From: Candidatus Didemnitutus sp.
GTDB taxonomy: Bacteria; Verrucomicrobiota; Verrucomicrobiia; Opitutales; Opitutaceae
Direction: 5' to 3'
DNA: 64,000 nucleotides
Assembly: GCA_019634575.1 (NCBI GenBank)
Contig: JAHCAY010000001.1
Coordinates: 3,038,001-3,102,000 of the forward strand
Positions 51,862 through 59,187 of the stretch are shown piece after piece (within the stretch, counting starts at the first letter, position 1; every line of letters starts with the position of its first letter). The position numbers and the translations under genes are program-made. The notes under the pieces were generated by a model, which had not been told where the DNA came from, searched no databases, and worked only from the letters and a program-made list of their open reading frames with translations.

Positions 51862-53055
51862 TTACTTGGATTTCGGCTCGAAGAGATAGATCAGGCCGTC
51901 GAGGATTTCGTCGACGGTGAGTTTGATGTGTTGCGCGTCGTTCACGGGGCGGCCCTCGGCGATGACTTGTTTGGCGAAGGCGTCGCCGCGCGCGACGGCG
52001 GCGTCGATGAACGCCATCTTCGCGTTATGCAGCGGGCCGTCGGGCGCGAGGTCCGCGGCGGTGGGCTTGCGGCCGAGGAAGGTCGCGACGGCCTCGTCGC
52101 CGAACCAGATGCGCCAGTCCTTCTCGTCGGCGAAATACACGGCGAGCACGCCGTCGCGATCGGTGCCGAGTTTCTTGGCGAGCGCGCTCATGTAGGCGCC
52201 GGGCTGGGCGTCCTCGGCTTCGGTCGGGGATTTGGCGAAGACACGGGCGTAGATCTTCCGGCCGGTGAAGCGCTCGAAGTTGGCGAGCTTGTAGTTGAAA
52301 TACACGGCGCGCGGCGGCTCGGCGGGCAGCACCTTGTCGGGATCGTCGAAGTGCGCCGTCGGGCCCGGCTCGCGGGCGGCGGCGTATTTCTTCGCGGCGT
52401 CGATGTAGCCGGCGAAGGCGATCTGGTCGGCCTTGAAGGCCCGCGCGGCCGCGCCGACGCGGAGGATTTTGACCGTGAAACCTTCGTCCTGCTTGATCTG
52501 CGGGAGCAGCTCCACGCCGCGCACCACGCGCCCGAAGACGCTGTGCAGGTAGTTCAGGCGGTTCGTATCGCGGAGGGTGATGAAGAACTCGCTGCTGTTC
52601 GTGTCGGGGCCGCCGTTGGCCATCGAGAGAATGCCGGCGGCTTCGTGGTGCAGGCCCGGCGCGATTTCGTCGGGGAAGGGAAACGGGTGGCCGGCCGCGT
52701 CGTCGGCGTCGGTGGGTTTGGCGTCGGGCTTCATCGCGCTGCGGATGGGGTCGCCGCTCTGGATGACGAAGTTCGGCACGACGCGATACCAAGTCAGGCC
52801 GCTGAAGAACGGTTGGCCCTCGCGCGCCGCGATGCCGGTCTCGGCGCGGCCGACGAACGACGCGACCGTCATCGGTGTTTTTCGATAAAACAACTCGGCC
52901 ACGAATGCGCCGTGCGGCGTCGTGAACTCGGCGTAGAGGCCGTCGGGCAGCGCGGGCGCGGCGGCTGACGCAGCGGCGGTCGCCGCGGGAGATTTTTCCT
53001 GAGCGCCGAGCGATAGGGCGGCGCACGCGAACACGAACAGAAGTCGTCGCATCAT
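51862..53055 (-). CDS. Cyclophilin-type peptidyl-prolyl isomerase with C-terminal extension (secreted)
   Basis: A 397-residue proline isomerase with a signal peptide (MMRRLLFVFACAALSLGA). The cyclophilin domain spans about 40-205: FTTPHGAFVAELFYRKTPMT, FFSGLTWYRVVPNFVIQSGD, GILSMANGGPDTNSSEFFIT and HSVFGRVVRGVELLPQI. The following 190 residues are not cyclophilin. VLAVYFADEKDWRIWFGDE within this part resembles TPM domains, so the tail may be a second periplasmic domain. It is the first gene of a four-gene operon with M20, S41 and DUF4440 genes. It is divergent from the M14 peptidase, sharing a 131-bp region where I found no clear promoter pair. Confidence 0.87.
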   Translation of the reverse strand: MMRRLLFVFACAALSLGAQEKSPAATAAASAAAPALPDGLYAEFTTPHGAFVAELFYRKTPMTVASFVGRAETGIAAREGQPFFSGLTWYRVVPNFVIQSGDPIRSAMKPDAKPTDADDAAGHPFPFPDEIAPGLHHEAAGILSMANGGPDTNSSEFFITLRDTNRLNYLHSVFGRVVRGVELLPQIKQDEGFTVKILRVGAAARAFKADQIAFAGYIDAAKKYAAAREPGPTAHFDDPDKVLPAEPPRAVYFNYKLANFERFTGRKIYARVFAKSPTEAEDAQPGAYMSALAKKLGTDRDGVLAVYFADEKDWRIWFGDEAVATFLGRKPTAADLAPDGPLHNAKMAFIDAAVARGDAFAKQVIAEGRPVNDAQHIKLTVDEILDGLIYLFEPKSK

Positions 53056-53186
53056 GGAGGAGGGGAGTGCGCGAGTTGTAGGGACGCGCGGTGGTTTGGC
53101 CAGCGCGCAGTCACGCGCCGGGGCGTAAATCTACGCCATCCATTTCGGTTGGCGGGAAAACTCCGGGCGTGCAACGTGGCCGGACT

Positions 53187-55850
53187 ATGCTGCTTCGCCG
53201 CCTGCTACCCCTCGCGCTCGCGTTGATCGTTTCCCTGGCCCCGGTGCTGCGCGCCGGGGTGCCGCTCGATTACTACCTGCCCGCCGGCACGACCTACAAC
53301 CCGAAGGTCCCGACGCCGGAGCAGTTCTTCGGCTTCCAAGTCGGCGACTGGCACATCCGCAGCGAGCTCAACACCGCCTACCTCCGCGCCGTCGCCGCCG
53401 CTGCGCCCGACCGCGTGAAGTTCGAGATCATGGGCTACACGCACGAGCGCAAGCCCCTCGTCCTTCTCACGATCACCGCGCCGGAGAACCATGCGAAGCT
53501 CGAGCAGATCCGCGCCGACCACCTCGCGTTGCTCGATCCGGCGAAGAGCGCCGCGCTCGACGTCGCGGCGATGCCCGTGGTCGTCGATCTCGGTTACAGC
53601 ATCCACGGCAACGAGCCGAGCGGCGTGAACGCCATGCCGCTCGTCGTCTACTATCTCGCCGCCGCGCAGGACGCGAAGGTCGCGGAAATCCTCCAGCGCT
53701 CCGTCATCCTCGTCGAGGCGCAGCGCAATCCCGACGGCGGCGACCGCGCCGCGCAGTGGTTCAACCAGCACAAGTCGCTCAACGCGCCCTCCGTCGACCC
53801 GCTCGACCGCGAGCACAACGAGGCGTGGCCGCGCGGCCGGTTCAACCACTACTGGTTCGATCCGAATCGCGACTGGCTGCCGCTCGTGCACCCCGAGGCG
53901 CAGGCCCGCGCGGAGCTTTTCCACCGCTGGCGCCCGAACCTCCTCACCGACCACCACGAGATGGGCACGAACGGCACGTTCTTCTTCCAGCCCGGCGTGC
54001 CGACGCGCAACAACCCGAGTTCGCCGGCCAAAGTTTTCGAACTCACCGCCAAGGTCGCCGCGTTCCACGAGCGCGCGCTGAACGGCAAAGGCATTTTCTA
54101 CTACAGTGAGCAGGGCTTCGACGATTTCTACCCGGGCAAGGGTTCCACGTATCCCGACCTCCACGGCACCATCGGCATCCTCTTCGAGCAGGCGAGCGCG
54201 CGCGGCCACGCGCAGGAGAGCAGCAACGGCGTGCTCACGTTCGCCTTCGCGATCCGCAACCACGTGCTGTCCTCGCTCAGCTCGATCGACGCCTCCGTCG
54301 CGCTCCGCACCGAGCTGCTCGGCCTGCAAAAGGATTTCCCGCGCGAGACCGCCGATCTCGCCGCGAAAGCCAAGACGAAAGCCTATGTCTTCGGCGACGA
54401 CGGCGATCCGGCCCGCGCGTGGGCGTTCCGCTCGCTGCTCGCGCGCCATCACATCGAAGTCCGCGCGCTCGCCGAAGACGTCACCGCCGACGGTCGCACC
54501 TACCAGGCTGGCGCGGCGTGGGTCGCGCTGACCAACCAGCCGCAATTCCGCCTGCTCACGGAGATGTTCGTCAAACGCACGACGTTCGAGGACCCGGTTT
54601 TCTACGACGTCTCCGCGTGGACGCTCCCGCTCGCCTTCAACCTGCCCTACGCCGAACTCGACCGCGCTCCCGCGGCCGGCCAGCCGCTCGGTGCGCCCGA
54701 GTTTCCCGCCGGCCAACTCGTCGGCGGCCACAGCGACTACGCCTACCTTTTCAACTGGAACGGCTACTTCGCCCCGCGCGCGCTCCAGCGCCTCCACGCC
54801 GCCGGCATCCTCGTGAAAGGCCTCACTTCGCCCATCGAGGCGCTCACGGCCGACGGTGCGCGCCATGCCTTCGGCTACGGCGCCGTGCTCGTGCCCGTCG
54901 GTCTGCAACCCGAGCGCGCCGCCGCGATCCGCGCCGTCATCGACACGATCGTGAAGGAAGATGCAGTCACCGTCTACGCCTGCGGCACCGGCTTGACGCC
55001 GAAGGGCGTGGATTTCGGCAGCGCGTCGTTCGTCGTGCTCCCGCCCGCGCGCGTCGCGCTGATCTGCGGCGACGGCGTGGACCCGCACGATATCGGTGCC
55101 GCGTGGCACGTGCTCGATCAGCGCGTCGGTCTCACGCCCACGCTCCTCGACCTCGCGCAACTCGGCCGCGCCGACCTCGCGCGCTACACCACGATCGTCT
55201 TCGCCGACGGCCGCTACGACGACACCGTGAGCGACACGACCGTCGCCAATCTCAAACGCTGGGTCCGCGACGGTGGCACGCTCGTCCTCATGGGTCGCGC
55301 CGCGTCTTGGGCGGCGAAAAAGGAACTCGCCGCGCTCGAATTCGCCGGCCGCAGCTCGACGGAAACGGCGGCGACGAGCGGCGGTCGCACGCGCGCGAGC
55401 GCCGCGCCGGGCGACGACGCGGCCGACGGCGGCCGACGCTTCCCCTACGCCTCCGCCGGCGACCGCGAGGCGCAGCGCCTGATCGCCGGCGCCGTCGTGG
55501 CCGCGTCCATCGATCCAACGCATCCGCTCGGCTACGGCTTCAGCGACGAACGCGTCTCGTTCTTCCGCAAAAACGGTATTTTCCTGAAGCACGCCAAGTC
55601 GCCCTACGAGACGCCCGCCGTCTACACGGCGAAGCCGCTCCAATCTGGCTTCATCTCCGAAGCCAACCAGGCCGCGCTCGCCAACACCGCGGCGCTCGTC
55701 GCGTTGCCGGTCGGTCGTGGGGCCGTGGTGGCGATGCCCGACGACCCGAACTTCCGCGGCTTCTGGTATGGCGGCAATCGCGTGTTCTTTAACGCGGTCT
55801 TCTACGGCAGCGTGATCCGCCCGCCCTCCGGCGGCGACGGCGGCGATTAA
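53187..55850 (+). CDS. M14-family zinc carboxypeptidase (secreted)
   Basis: An 887-residue peptidase with a signal peptide from the ATG at 53187 (MLLRRLLPLALALIVSLAPV). The zinc ligands are in LGYSIHGNEPSG (H140, E143) and LLTDHHEMG (H256 or H257), and the catalytic glutamate is in GTIGILFEQASARG (E334). EAQRNPDGGDRAA is also typical. After residue 370 comes a long non-catalytic region with a glutamine-amidotransferase-like flavour (GTLVLMGRAASWAAKKELAAL), as seen in similar Bacteroidota and Verrucomicrobiota M14 proteins. It is periplasmic or external and is divergent from the cyclophilin operon. Substrate unknown. Confidence 0.87.
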   Translation: MLLRRLLPLALALIVSLAPVLRAGVPLDYYLPAGTTYNPKVPTPEQFFGFQVGDWHIRSELNTAYLRAVAAAAPDRVKFEIMGYTHERKPLVLLTITAPENHAKLEQIRADHLALLDPAKSAALDVAAMPVVVDLGYSIHGNEPSGVNAMPLVVYYLAAAQDAKVAEILQRSVILVEAQRNPDGGDRAAQWFNQHKSLNAPSVDPLDREHNEAWPRGRFNHYWFDPNRDWLPLVHPEAQARAELFHRWRPNLLTDHHEMGTNGTFFFQPGVPTRNNPSSPAKVFELTAKVAAFHERALNGKGIFYYSEQGFDDFYPGKGSTYPDLHGTIGILFEQASARGHAQESSNGVLTFAFAIRNHVLSSLSSIDASVALRTELLGLQKDFPRETADLAAKAKTKAYVFGDDGDPARAWAFRSLLARHHIEVRALAEDVTADGRTYQAGAAWVALTNQPQFRLLTEMFVKRTTFEDPVFYDVSAWTLPLAFNLPYAELDRAPAAGQPLGAPEFPAGQLVGGHSDYAYLFNWNGYFAPRALQRLHAAGILVKGLTSPIEALTADGARHAFGYGAVLVPVGLQPERAAAIRAVIDTIVKEDAVTVYACGTGLTPKGVDFGSASFVVLPPARVALICGDGVDPHDIGAAWHVLDQRVGLTPTLLDLAQLGRADLARYTTIVFADGRYDDTVSDTTVANLKRWVRDGGTLVLMGRAASWAAKKELAALEFAGRSSTETAATSGGRTRASAAPGDDAADGGRRFPYASAGDREAQRLIAGAVVAASIDPTHPLGYGFSDERVSFFRKNGIFLKHAKSPYETPAVYTAKPLQSGFISEANQAALANTAALVALPVGRGAVVAMPDDPNFRGFWYGGNRVFFNAVFYGSVIRPPSGGDGGD

Positions 55851-55903
55851 CCGACAAACTCCACGGCCGCCCGCTGGTGGTGCGGCGATGCGATGCGAGG
55901 TAG

Positions 55904-55924
55904 CCCGCGCTCTCCGAGCGCGGG
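55904..55924. repeat. REP-like perfect palindrome after the M14 gene
   Basis: CCCGCGCT and AGCGCGGG form an 8-bp stem around CTCCG, within GGTAGCCCGCGCTCTCCGAG. It lies 53 bases after the stop and lacks a T-run. It looks like a dispersed palindromic element. The rest of the 263-bp gap (55851-56113) shows no gene that I can support. Confidence 0.5.
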
Positions 55925-56113
55925 TCAGCCACGGCACAGGGACGTGGCTCGCTGGATGCCGGAAAAAACGGCGAAGCAAAATCGTAAGCGCGGCGCGTGA
56001 TCATCGGCACCGCTCCGCCTACTCCCGATGCGCACTGGGTATCACTCACCGGGGTTCGGGCTTGCCGCTTCCGGAGCGGAGCTTTGGCTGGGGCGACTCA
56101 CGGGCCAGGTTGA

Positions 56114-56830
56114 GTGACGAAACCTTCCATTTGCCTGCTCCATGTTGACGACGATTCCCTCTGGCAAACGACCATCGCCGGCGCGGTGGCCGGGATGCCC
56201 GAGATCCGGGTGTTCGAGACGGTAACCAGTGCCGCCGCCGCGCTCGACCGGGTGCCCGTGCTGCGACCCGACGTCGTGCTTCTCGATGTGGTGCTGCCGG
56301 ACGGCGATGGGTTGGCGGTGGCGCGGGCGCTCGGCGCGCTGGAAACGCCGCCGCGCATCGTGTTGCTCTCGGTGCGGCGCGACGACGTGGTGCTGCAAGC
56401 CGCCGGCAGTCCGCCCATCGCGGCGCTGCTGTGGAAGACGGGCGATGTGCTGGAAAAATTGCCCGAAGCGATCCGCATCGTCGCCGCCGGCGGCAAATAC
56501 CATCCGCCCGAGGTGCGCGAGGCGTTGCGGAAATTCCGCGCGGACCCGCAGGCGTATTTCAAGATCCTCTCCGATCGCGAACTGGAGCTGCTGCCGCGCT
56601 TCGGCGAGGGCATGTCGGACGAGGAAGTGGCGCGGTTTTTCAACCTCAGCATCCACACGGTGAAGTCGCACCGGCAAAACATCCTCACGAAACTGGGCCT
56701 GCATAGCACGGCGCGCCTGATCCACTGGGCGATCATGCGCGGCTTCGTCCGCCCGCCGAGCGACGGCTGGGTCGTGCGCGAGGACGGCGAGAAGGGATAC
56801 GATGCTTCGCGCAGCGACGGTGGAGAGTGA
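56114..56830 (+). CDS. LuxR/NarL-type response regulator 1 of the peptide locus
   Basis: A 238-residue response regulator starting with GTG at 56114 (MTKPSICLLHVDDDS). The receiver has VDDD, phospho-acceptor D58 (VVLLDVVLPDGDG), LSVRRDD and the conserved lysine in ALLWKTGD. A LuxR-type helix-turn-helix follows: LSDRELELLPRFGEGMSDEE, VARFFNLSIHTVKSHRQNIL, TKLGL. The linker AAGGKYHPPEVREALRKFRA is shared with the next gene. No histidine kinase lies beside it. It and its paralogue precede the HlyD and precursor peptide genes, so they probably control that locus. The block CTCACGGGCCAGG lies just before its start and again before the second gene. Confidence 0.88.
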   Translation: MTKPSICLLHVDDDSLWQTTIAGAVAGMPEIRVFETVTSAAAALDRVPVLRPDVVLLDVVLPDGDGLAVARALGALETPPRIVLLSVRRDDVVLQAAGSPPIAALLWKTGDVLEKLPEAIRIVAAGGKYHPPEVREALRKFRADPQAYFKILSDRELELLPRFGEGMSDEEVARFFNLSIHTVKSHRQNILTKLGLHSTARLIHWAIMRGFVRPPSDGWVVREDGEKGYDASRSDGGE

Positions 56831-56943
56831 GTCCGATGGCACGGCCGGGCGCTTGAACGTTTAACACGCGGTGCGTGCCGGTTTTCGGTTGTCGAACACG
56901 GGATCTTGCCCATCGGTGAGTCGCGCTCACGGGCCAGGACTGA

Positions 56944-57627
56944 ATGACGCAACGAACCTACTCGATCCTTCATATCGAGGACGACTCCCTTTGGCAGACC
57001 GTGATTGCCGCCGCGCTGCGTGGCTGGCCGCGCACGGGACAACTGCAATCGGCCTCGACGGCGAGCGATGGCTTGGCCGTCGCGACCGCACTGCGACCGG
57101 ACATCGTCTTGCTCGATCTCGGCCTGCCCGATGCCGATGGCAGCGAACTCGCGCGAGATCTGCTGCTGTCGGCTCGCCCACCACGCGTCGTGATCGTATC
57201 GGTGCGGCGGGATTCGGCGGTCCTCCACACGGCGAGCGAGCCCCATATCGCCGGCCTGCTCTGGAAAGCCGGCGATCTGATCCAGCAACTGCCGATCGCA
57301 CTCGAAGCGGTGGCTGCCGGCGCCAAATACTATCCGCCGGACGTGCGCGCGGCGTTGCGGCGGTTCCGCGCGGACCCGCAGGCGTTCTTCAAGCTGCTTT
57401 CGCCCCGCGAAGTCGCGTTGCTGCCGCATTTCGCCCGGGCGGAGAAGGACGGGGAAATCGCCGCGGCGCTCGGCGTCAGCGAGCACACGGCAAGAGCGCA
57501 TCGGCGCAACGTGATGCAGAAGCTCGACCTTCATACTTCCGCGCGACTCACGCATTGGGCGATCGTGCACGGCTTCGGATTCCTGCCTCGTTCCAGCGCA
57601 AGCCGCGCCGACGCCGGTCCGGTTTAG
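56944..57627 (+). CDS. LuxR/NarL-type response regulator 2, tandem paralogue
   Basis: A 227-residue paralogue of the preceding regulator (MTQRTYSILHIEDDSLWQTV against MTKPSICLLHVDDDSLWQTT). The phospho-acceptor is D58 (IVLLDLGLPDADG) and the lysine is in LLWKAGDLI. The output domain has LSPREVALLPHFARAEKDGE and LGVSEHTARAHRRNVMQKLD. Here the usual TV of the recognition helix is TA, and the helix differs from the first copy, so the DNA target may differ. The shared block AADPQAFFKLLS-like linker shows recent duplication. It ends 45 bp before the HlyD gene. A phospho-donor is not encoded nearby. Confidence 0.87.
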   Translation: MTQRTYSILHIEDDSLWQTVIAAALRGWPRTGQLQSASTASDGLAVATALRPDIVLLDLGLPDADGSELARDLLLSARPPRVVIVSVRRDSAVLHTASEPHIAGLLWKAGDLIQQLPIALEAVAAGAKYYPPDVRAALRRFRADPQAFFKLLSPREVALLPHFARAEKDGEIAAALGVSEHTARAHRRNVMQKLDLHTSARLTHWAIVHGFGFLPRSSASRADAGPV

Positions 57628-57672
57628 CTACCGGGCCGTCAAGCGATTCCTTTCACCTGAATTGGTAATTCG

Positions 57673-58941
57673 GTGGGCTCGCTCGCTGACTCCGGCTGCG
57701 CAGCTTGGCCGGCCGTGCCCGTTGTTCAGACCACGCCCCTTCCGGTCGCCCTCGCTCCTCACACGGTGGAGAGCCTGCGTGCGTTGCACGGTGGCGGGCG
57801 GCCGTGGATCTACTGGCTGGCACTCACCGGAGTGATTGTCGGGCTGGGGAGTCTCCCCTTCGTGGAGGTGGACGTCTCGGTGAGCGCGCCGGGCATCGTG
57901 CGGCCGGCCACCGAGCGCGTCGAACTGCGTTTGCCATTGAGCGGACGCATCGCGCGCGTGCTCGCGCAGGACAACGAGCGCGTGACGCTGAACCAGCCGT
58001 TGTTGGAACTGGCGACGCCCGATCTCGACGAGCGCCTCGCACGCAATGCCGCACTGCAAGCGGAGAAACGCGCGCTGCTCACGTTGTTGGATGATCTTTC
58101 CGCGGCGCGCCTGACCGAACCAAACGTGTTGCAAATGCTGGATGTGGGGCGCGCCGTGGAATCCTTTGCCGGATTGAGGGCGTTGCGGCAGGAAACGACC
58201 CAACTGCGCGTCCAGATCGAGGCCGGTCGCGTCGCAGAAGCGAAGGCGCGCACCGAGCTGGGTCGCGCCACTGCGCTCGCCGAAAAAGGCATCGCGACGC
58301 AGCGTGAGCTGGACGACGCCCGCTACGCGCTTGAGCGCGTGCAAGCCGAGTCACGACTGACGGTTGAGCAGGTGCGCACGCGCTGGCACGGGCGGCGCGA
58401 GGACGAAGGGGTGGCACTCGACAACTTGATCTCCGAAGCGAAGCGCCTCGAAGCCGAACGTGCGCTGGCCATCGTGCGAGCGCCCGTCGCCGGCGCGATC
58501 CAGGGGTTGGTCGGAGTGAGCACCGGCGCGTTCGTCAACGCCGCGCAGCCAATCGCGAACATCTCTCCAGACGACCGTTTGCGTGTCGAGACGCTCGTAT
58601 CGGCCCGCGATATCGGCCTCGTGCGCGTCGGGCAGACGGTGCGGCTGCAAGTGGACGCCTTTCCTTACACGCAGTGGGGGTTGCTCGAAGGACGCGTGGC
58701 CGGTGTCGCCGCCGACGCATCCAGCGCGAGCAGCGGCTCGCCGCCGGTGTTCAAGGTCACGATCGAGCCCGCGCGACCGCACCTCACACTCGCGAACGGT
58801 GCCGTCGGCGCGCTCGGCAAAGGCATGACGGTCTCCGCGCGCTTCATCACCACCCGCCGCACGCTGCTCCAAATTCTCTACCAGGACGCGAGCGAATGGC
58901 TCGACCCGCAGAACCACGCCGCGACAGGCCCGCGTTCCTAA
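57673..58941 (+). CDS. HlyD-family periplasmic adaptor of a peptide exporter
   Basis: A 422-residue membrane-fusion protein that links an inner-membrane ABC exporter to the outer membrane. One membrane helix lies at about 45-63 (WIYWLALTGVIVGLGSLPF). A lipoyl/barrel-sandwich half follows (VSAPGIVRPATERVELRLPL), then a coiled coil of about 150 residues (110-270), the second half (AIVRAPVAGAIQGLVGVSTG) and a beta-barrel with TVRLQVDAFPYTQWGLLEGR, typical of bacteriocin adaptors. The start codon is uncertain: GTG at 57673 is used, and GTG at 57718 is possible. It lies just before the first double-glycine precursor gene and is the natural partner of the C39 transporter at 61917. Confidence 0.9.
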   Translation: MGSLADSGCAAWPAVPVVQTTPLPVALAPHTVESLRALHGGGRPWIYWLALTGVIVGLGSLPFVEVDVSVSAPGIVRPATERVELRLPLSGRIARVLAQDNERVTLNQPLLELATPDLDERLARNAALQAEKRALLTLLDDLSAARLTEPNVLQMLDVGRAVESFAGLRALRQETTQLRVQIEAGRVAEAKARTELGRATALAEKGIATQRELDDARYALERVQAESRLTVEQVRTRWHGRREDEGVALDNLISEAKRLEAERALAIVRAPVAGAIQGLVGVSTGAFVNAAQPIANISPDDRLRVETLVSARDIGLVRVGQTVRLQVDAFPYTQWGLLEGRVAGVAADASSASSGSPPVFKVTIEPARPHLTLANGAVGALGKGMTVSARFITTRRTLLQILYQDASEWLDPQNHAATGPRS

Positions 58942-58950
58942 CCCCTTTCC

Positions 58951-58979
58951 CGGCAATCCCGCCGCGAAAAAACAAAACC
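58951..58979 (+). promoter_or_regulatory. Shared 5' leader element, copy 1 (precursor peptide A)
   Basis: CGGCAATCCCGCCG (58951-58964), a small stem-loop (CGGC/GCCG), is followed by an A/C-rich stretch ending AACAAAAC, directly before the ATG at 58980. The same 14-mer and AACAAAAC stretch precede the second precursor gene at 61307-61337. It may be a translation control or processing site. Confidence 0.65.
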
Positions 58980-59144
58980 ATGACTACACTGAACCAACAC
59001 GAATTGACCGCCATCATTGGCGGCGGCGACAGCACACCCTTCACCGAGGGTTTCTCCCCAGAAATTCTACGACTGTTGGCGCTGCTCACGCCGCCGGAGC
59101 CGAATCCCTATGATGCGGGGAATGGTGTTTACCGCGCGATCTGA
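58980..59144 (+). CDS. Precursor peptide A with double-glycine leader
   Basis: A 54-residue peptide. The leader MTTLNQHELTAIIGG fits the double-glycine type cut by C39 peptidases (hydrophobic residues L4, L9, I12/I13 and GG at 14-15; a third G follows). The predicted core is about 39 residues, rich in proline (TPPEPNPYDAGNGVYRAI at the end) and without cysteine. It begins 38 bp after the HlyD stop, with the shared leader element between. A perfect hairpin follows 8 bases after its stop. The gene is too short to be trusted from length alone. The leader, the conserved 5' element and the C39 exporter give the support. Its activity (bacteriocin, signal or other) is unknown. Confidence 0.65.
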   Translation: MTTLNQHELTAIIGGGDSTPFTEGFSPEILRLLALLTPPEPNPYDAGNGVYRAI

Positions 59145-59152
59145 CGCTCCTG

Positions 59153-59175
59153 CTGCACTCCTCCGTGGAGTGCAG
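59153..59175 (+). other. Hairpin after precursor peptide A
   Basis: A 9-bp perfect stem (CTGCACTCC/GGAGTGCAG) with the loop TCCGT starts 8 bases after the peptide A stop and ends 12 bases before the next ATG. No T-run follows, so it may be an attenuator or RNA-stability structure rather than a terminator. Confidence 0.6.
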
Positions 59176-59187
59176 CCCGTTCTCATC

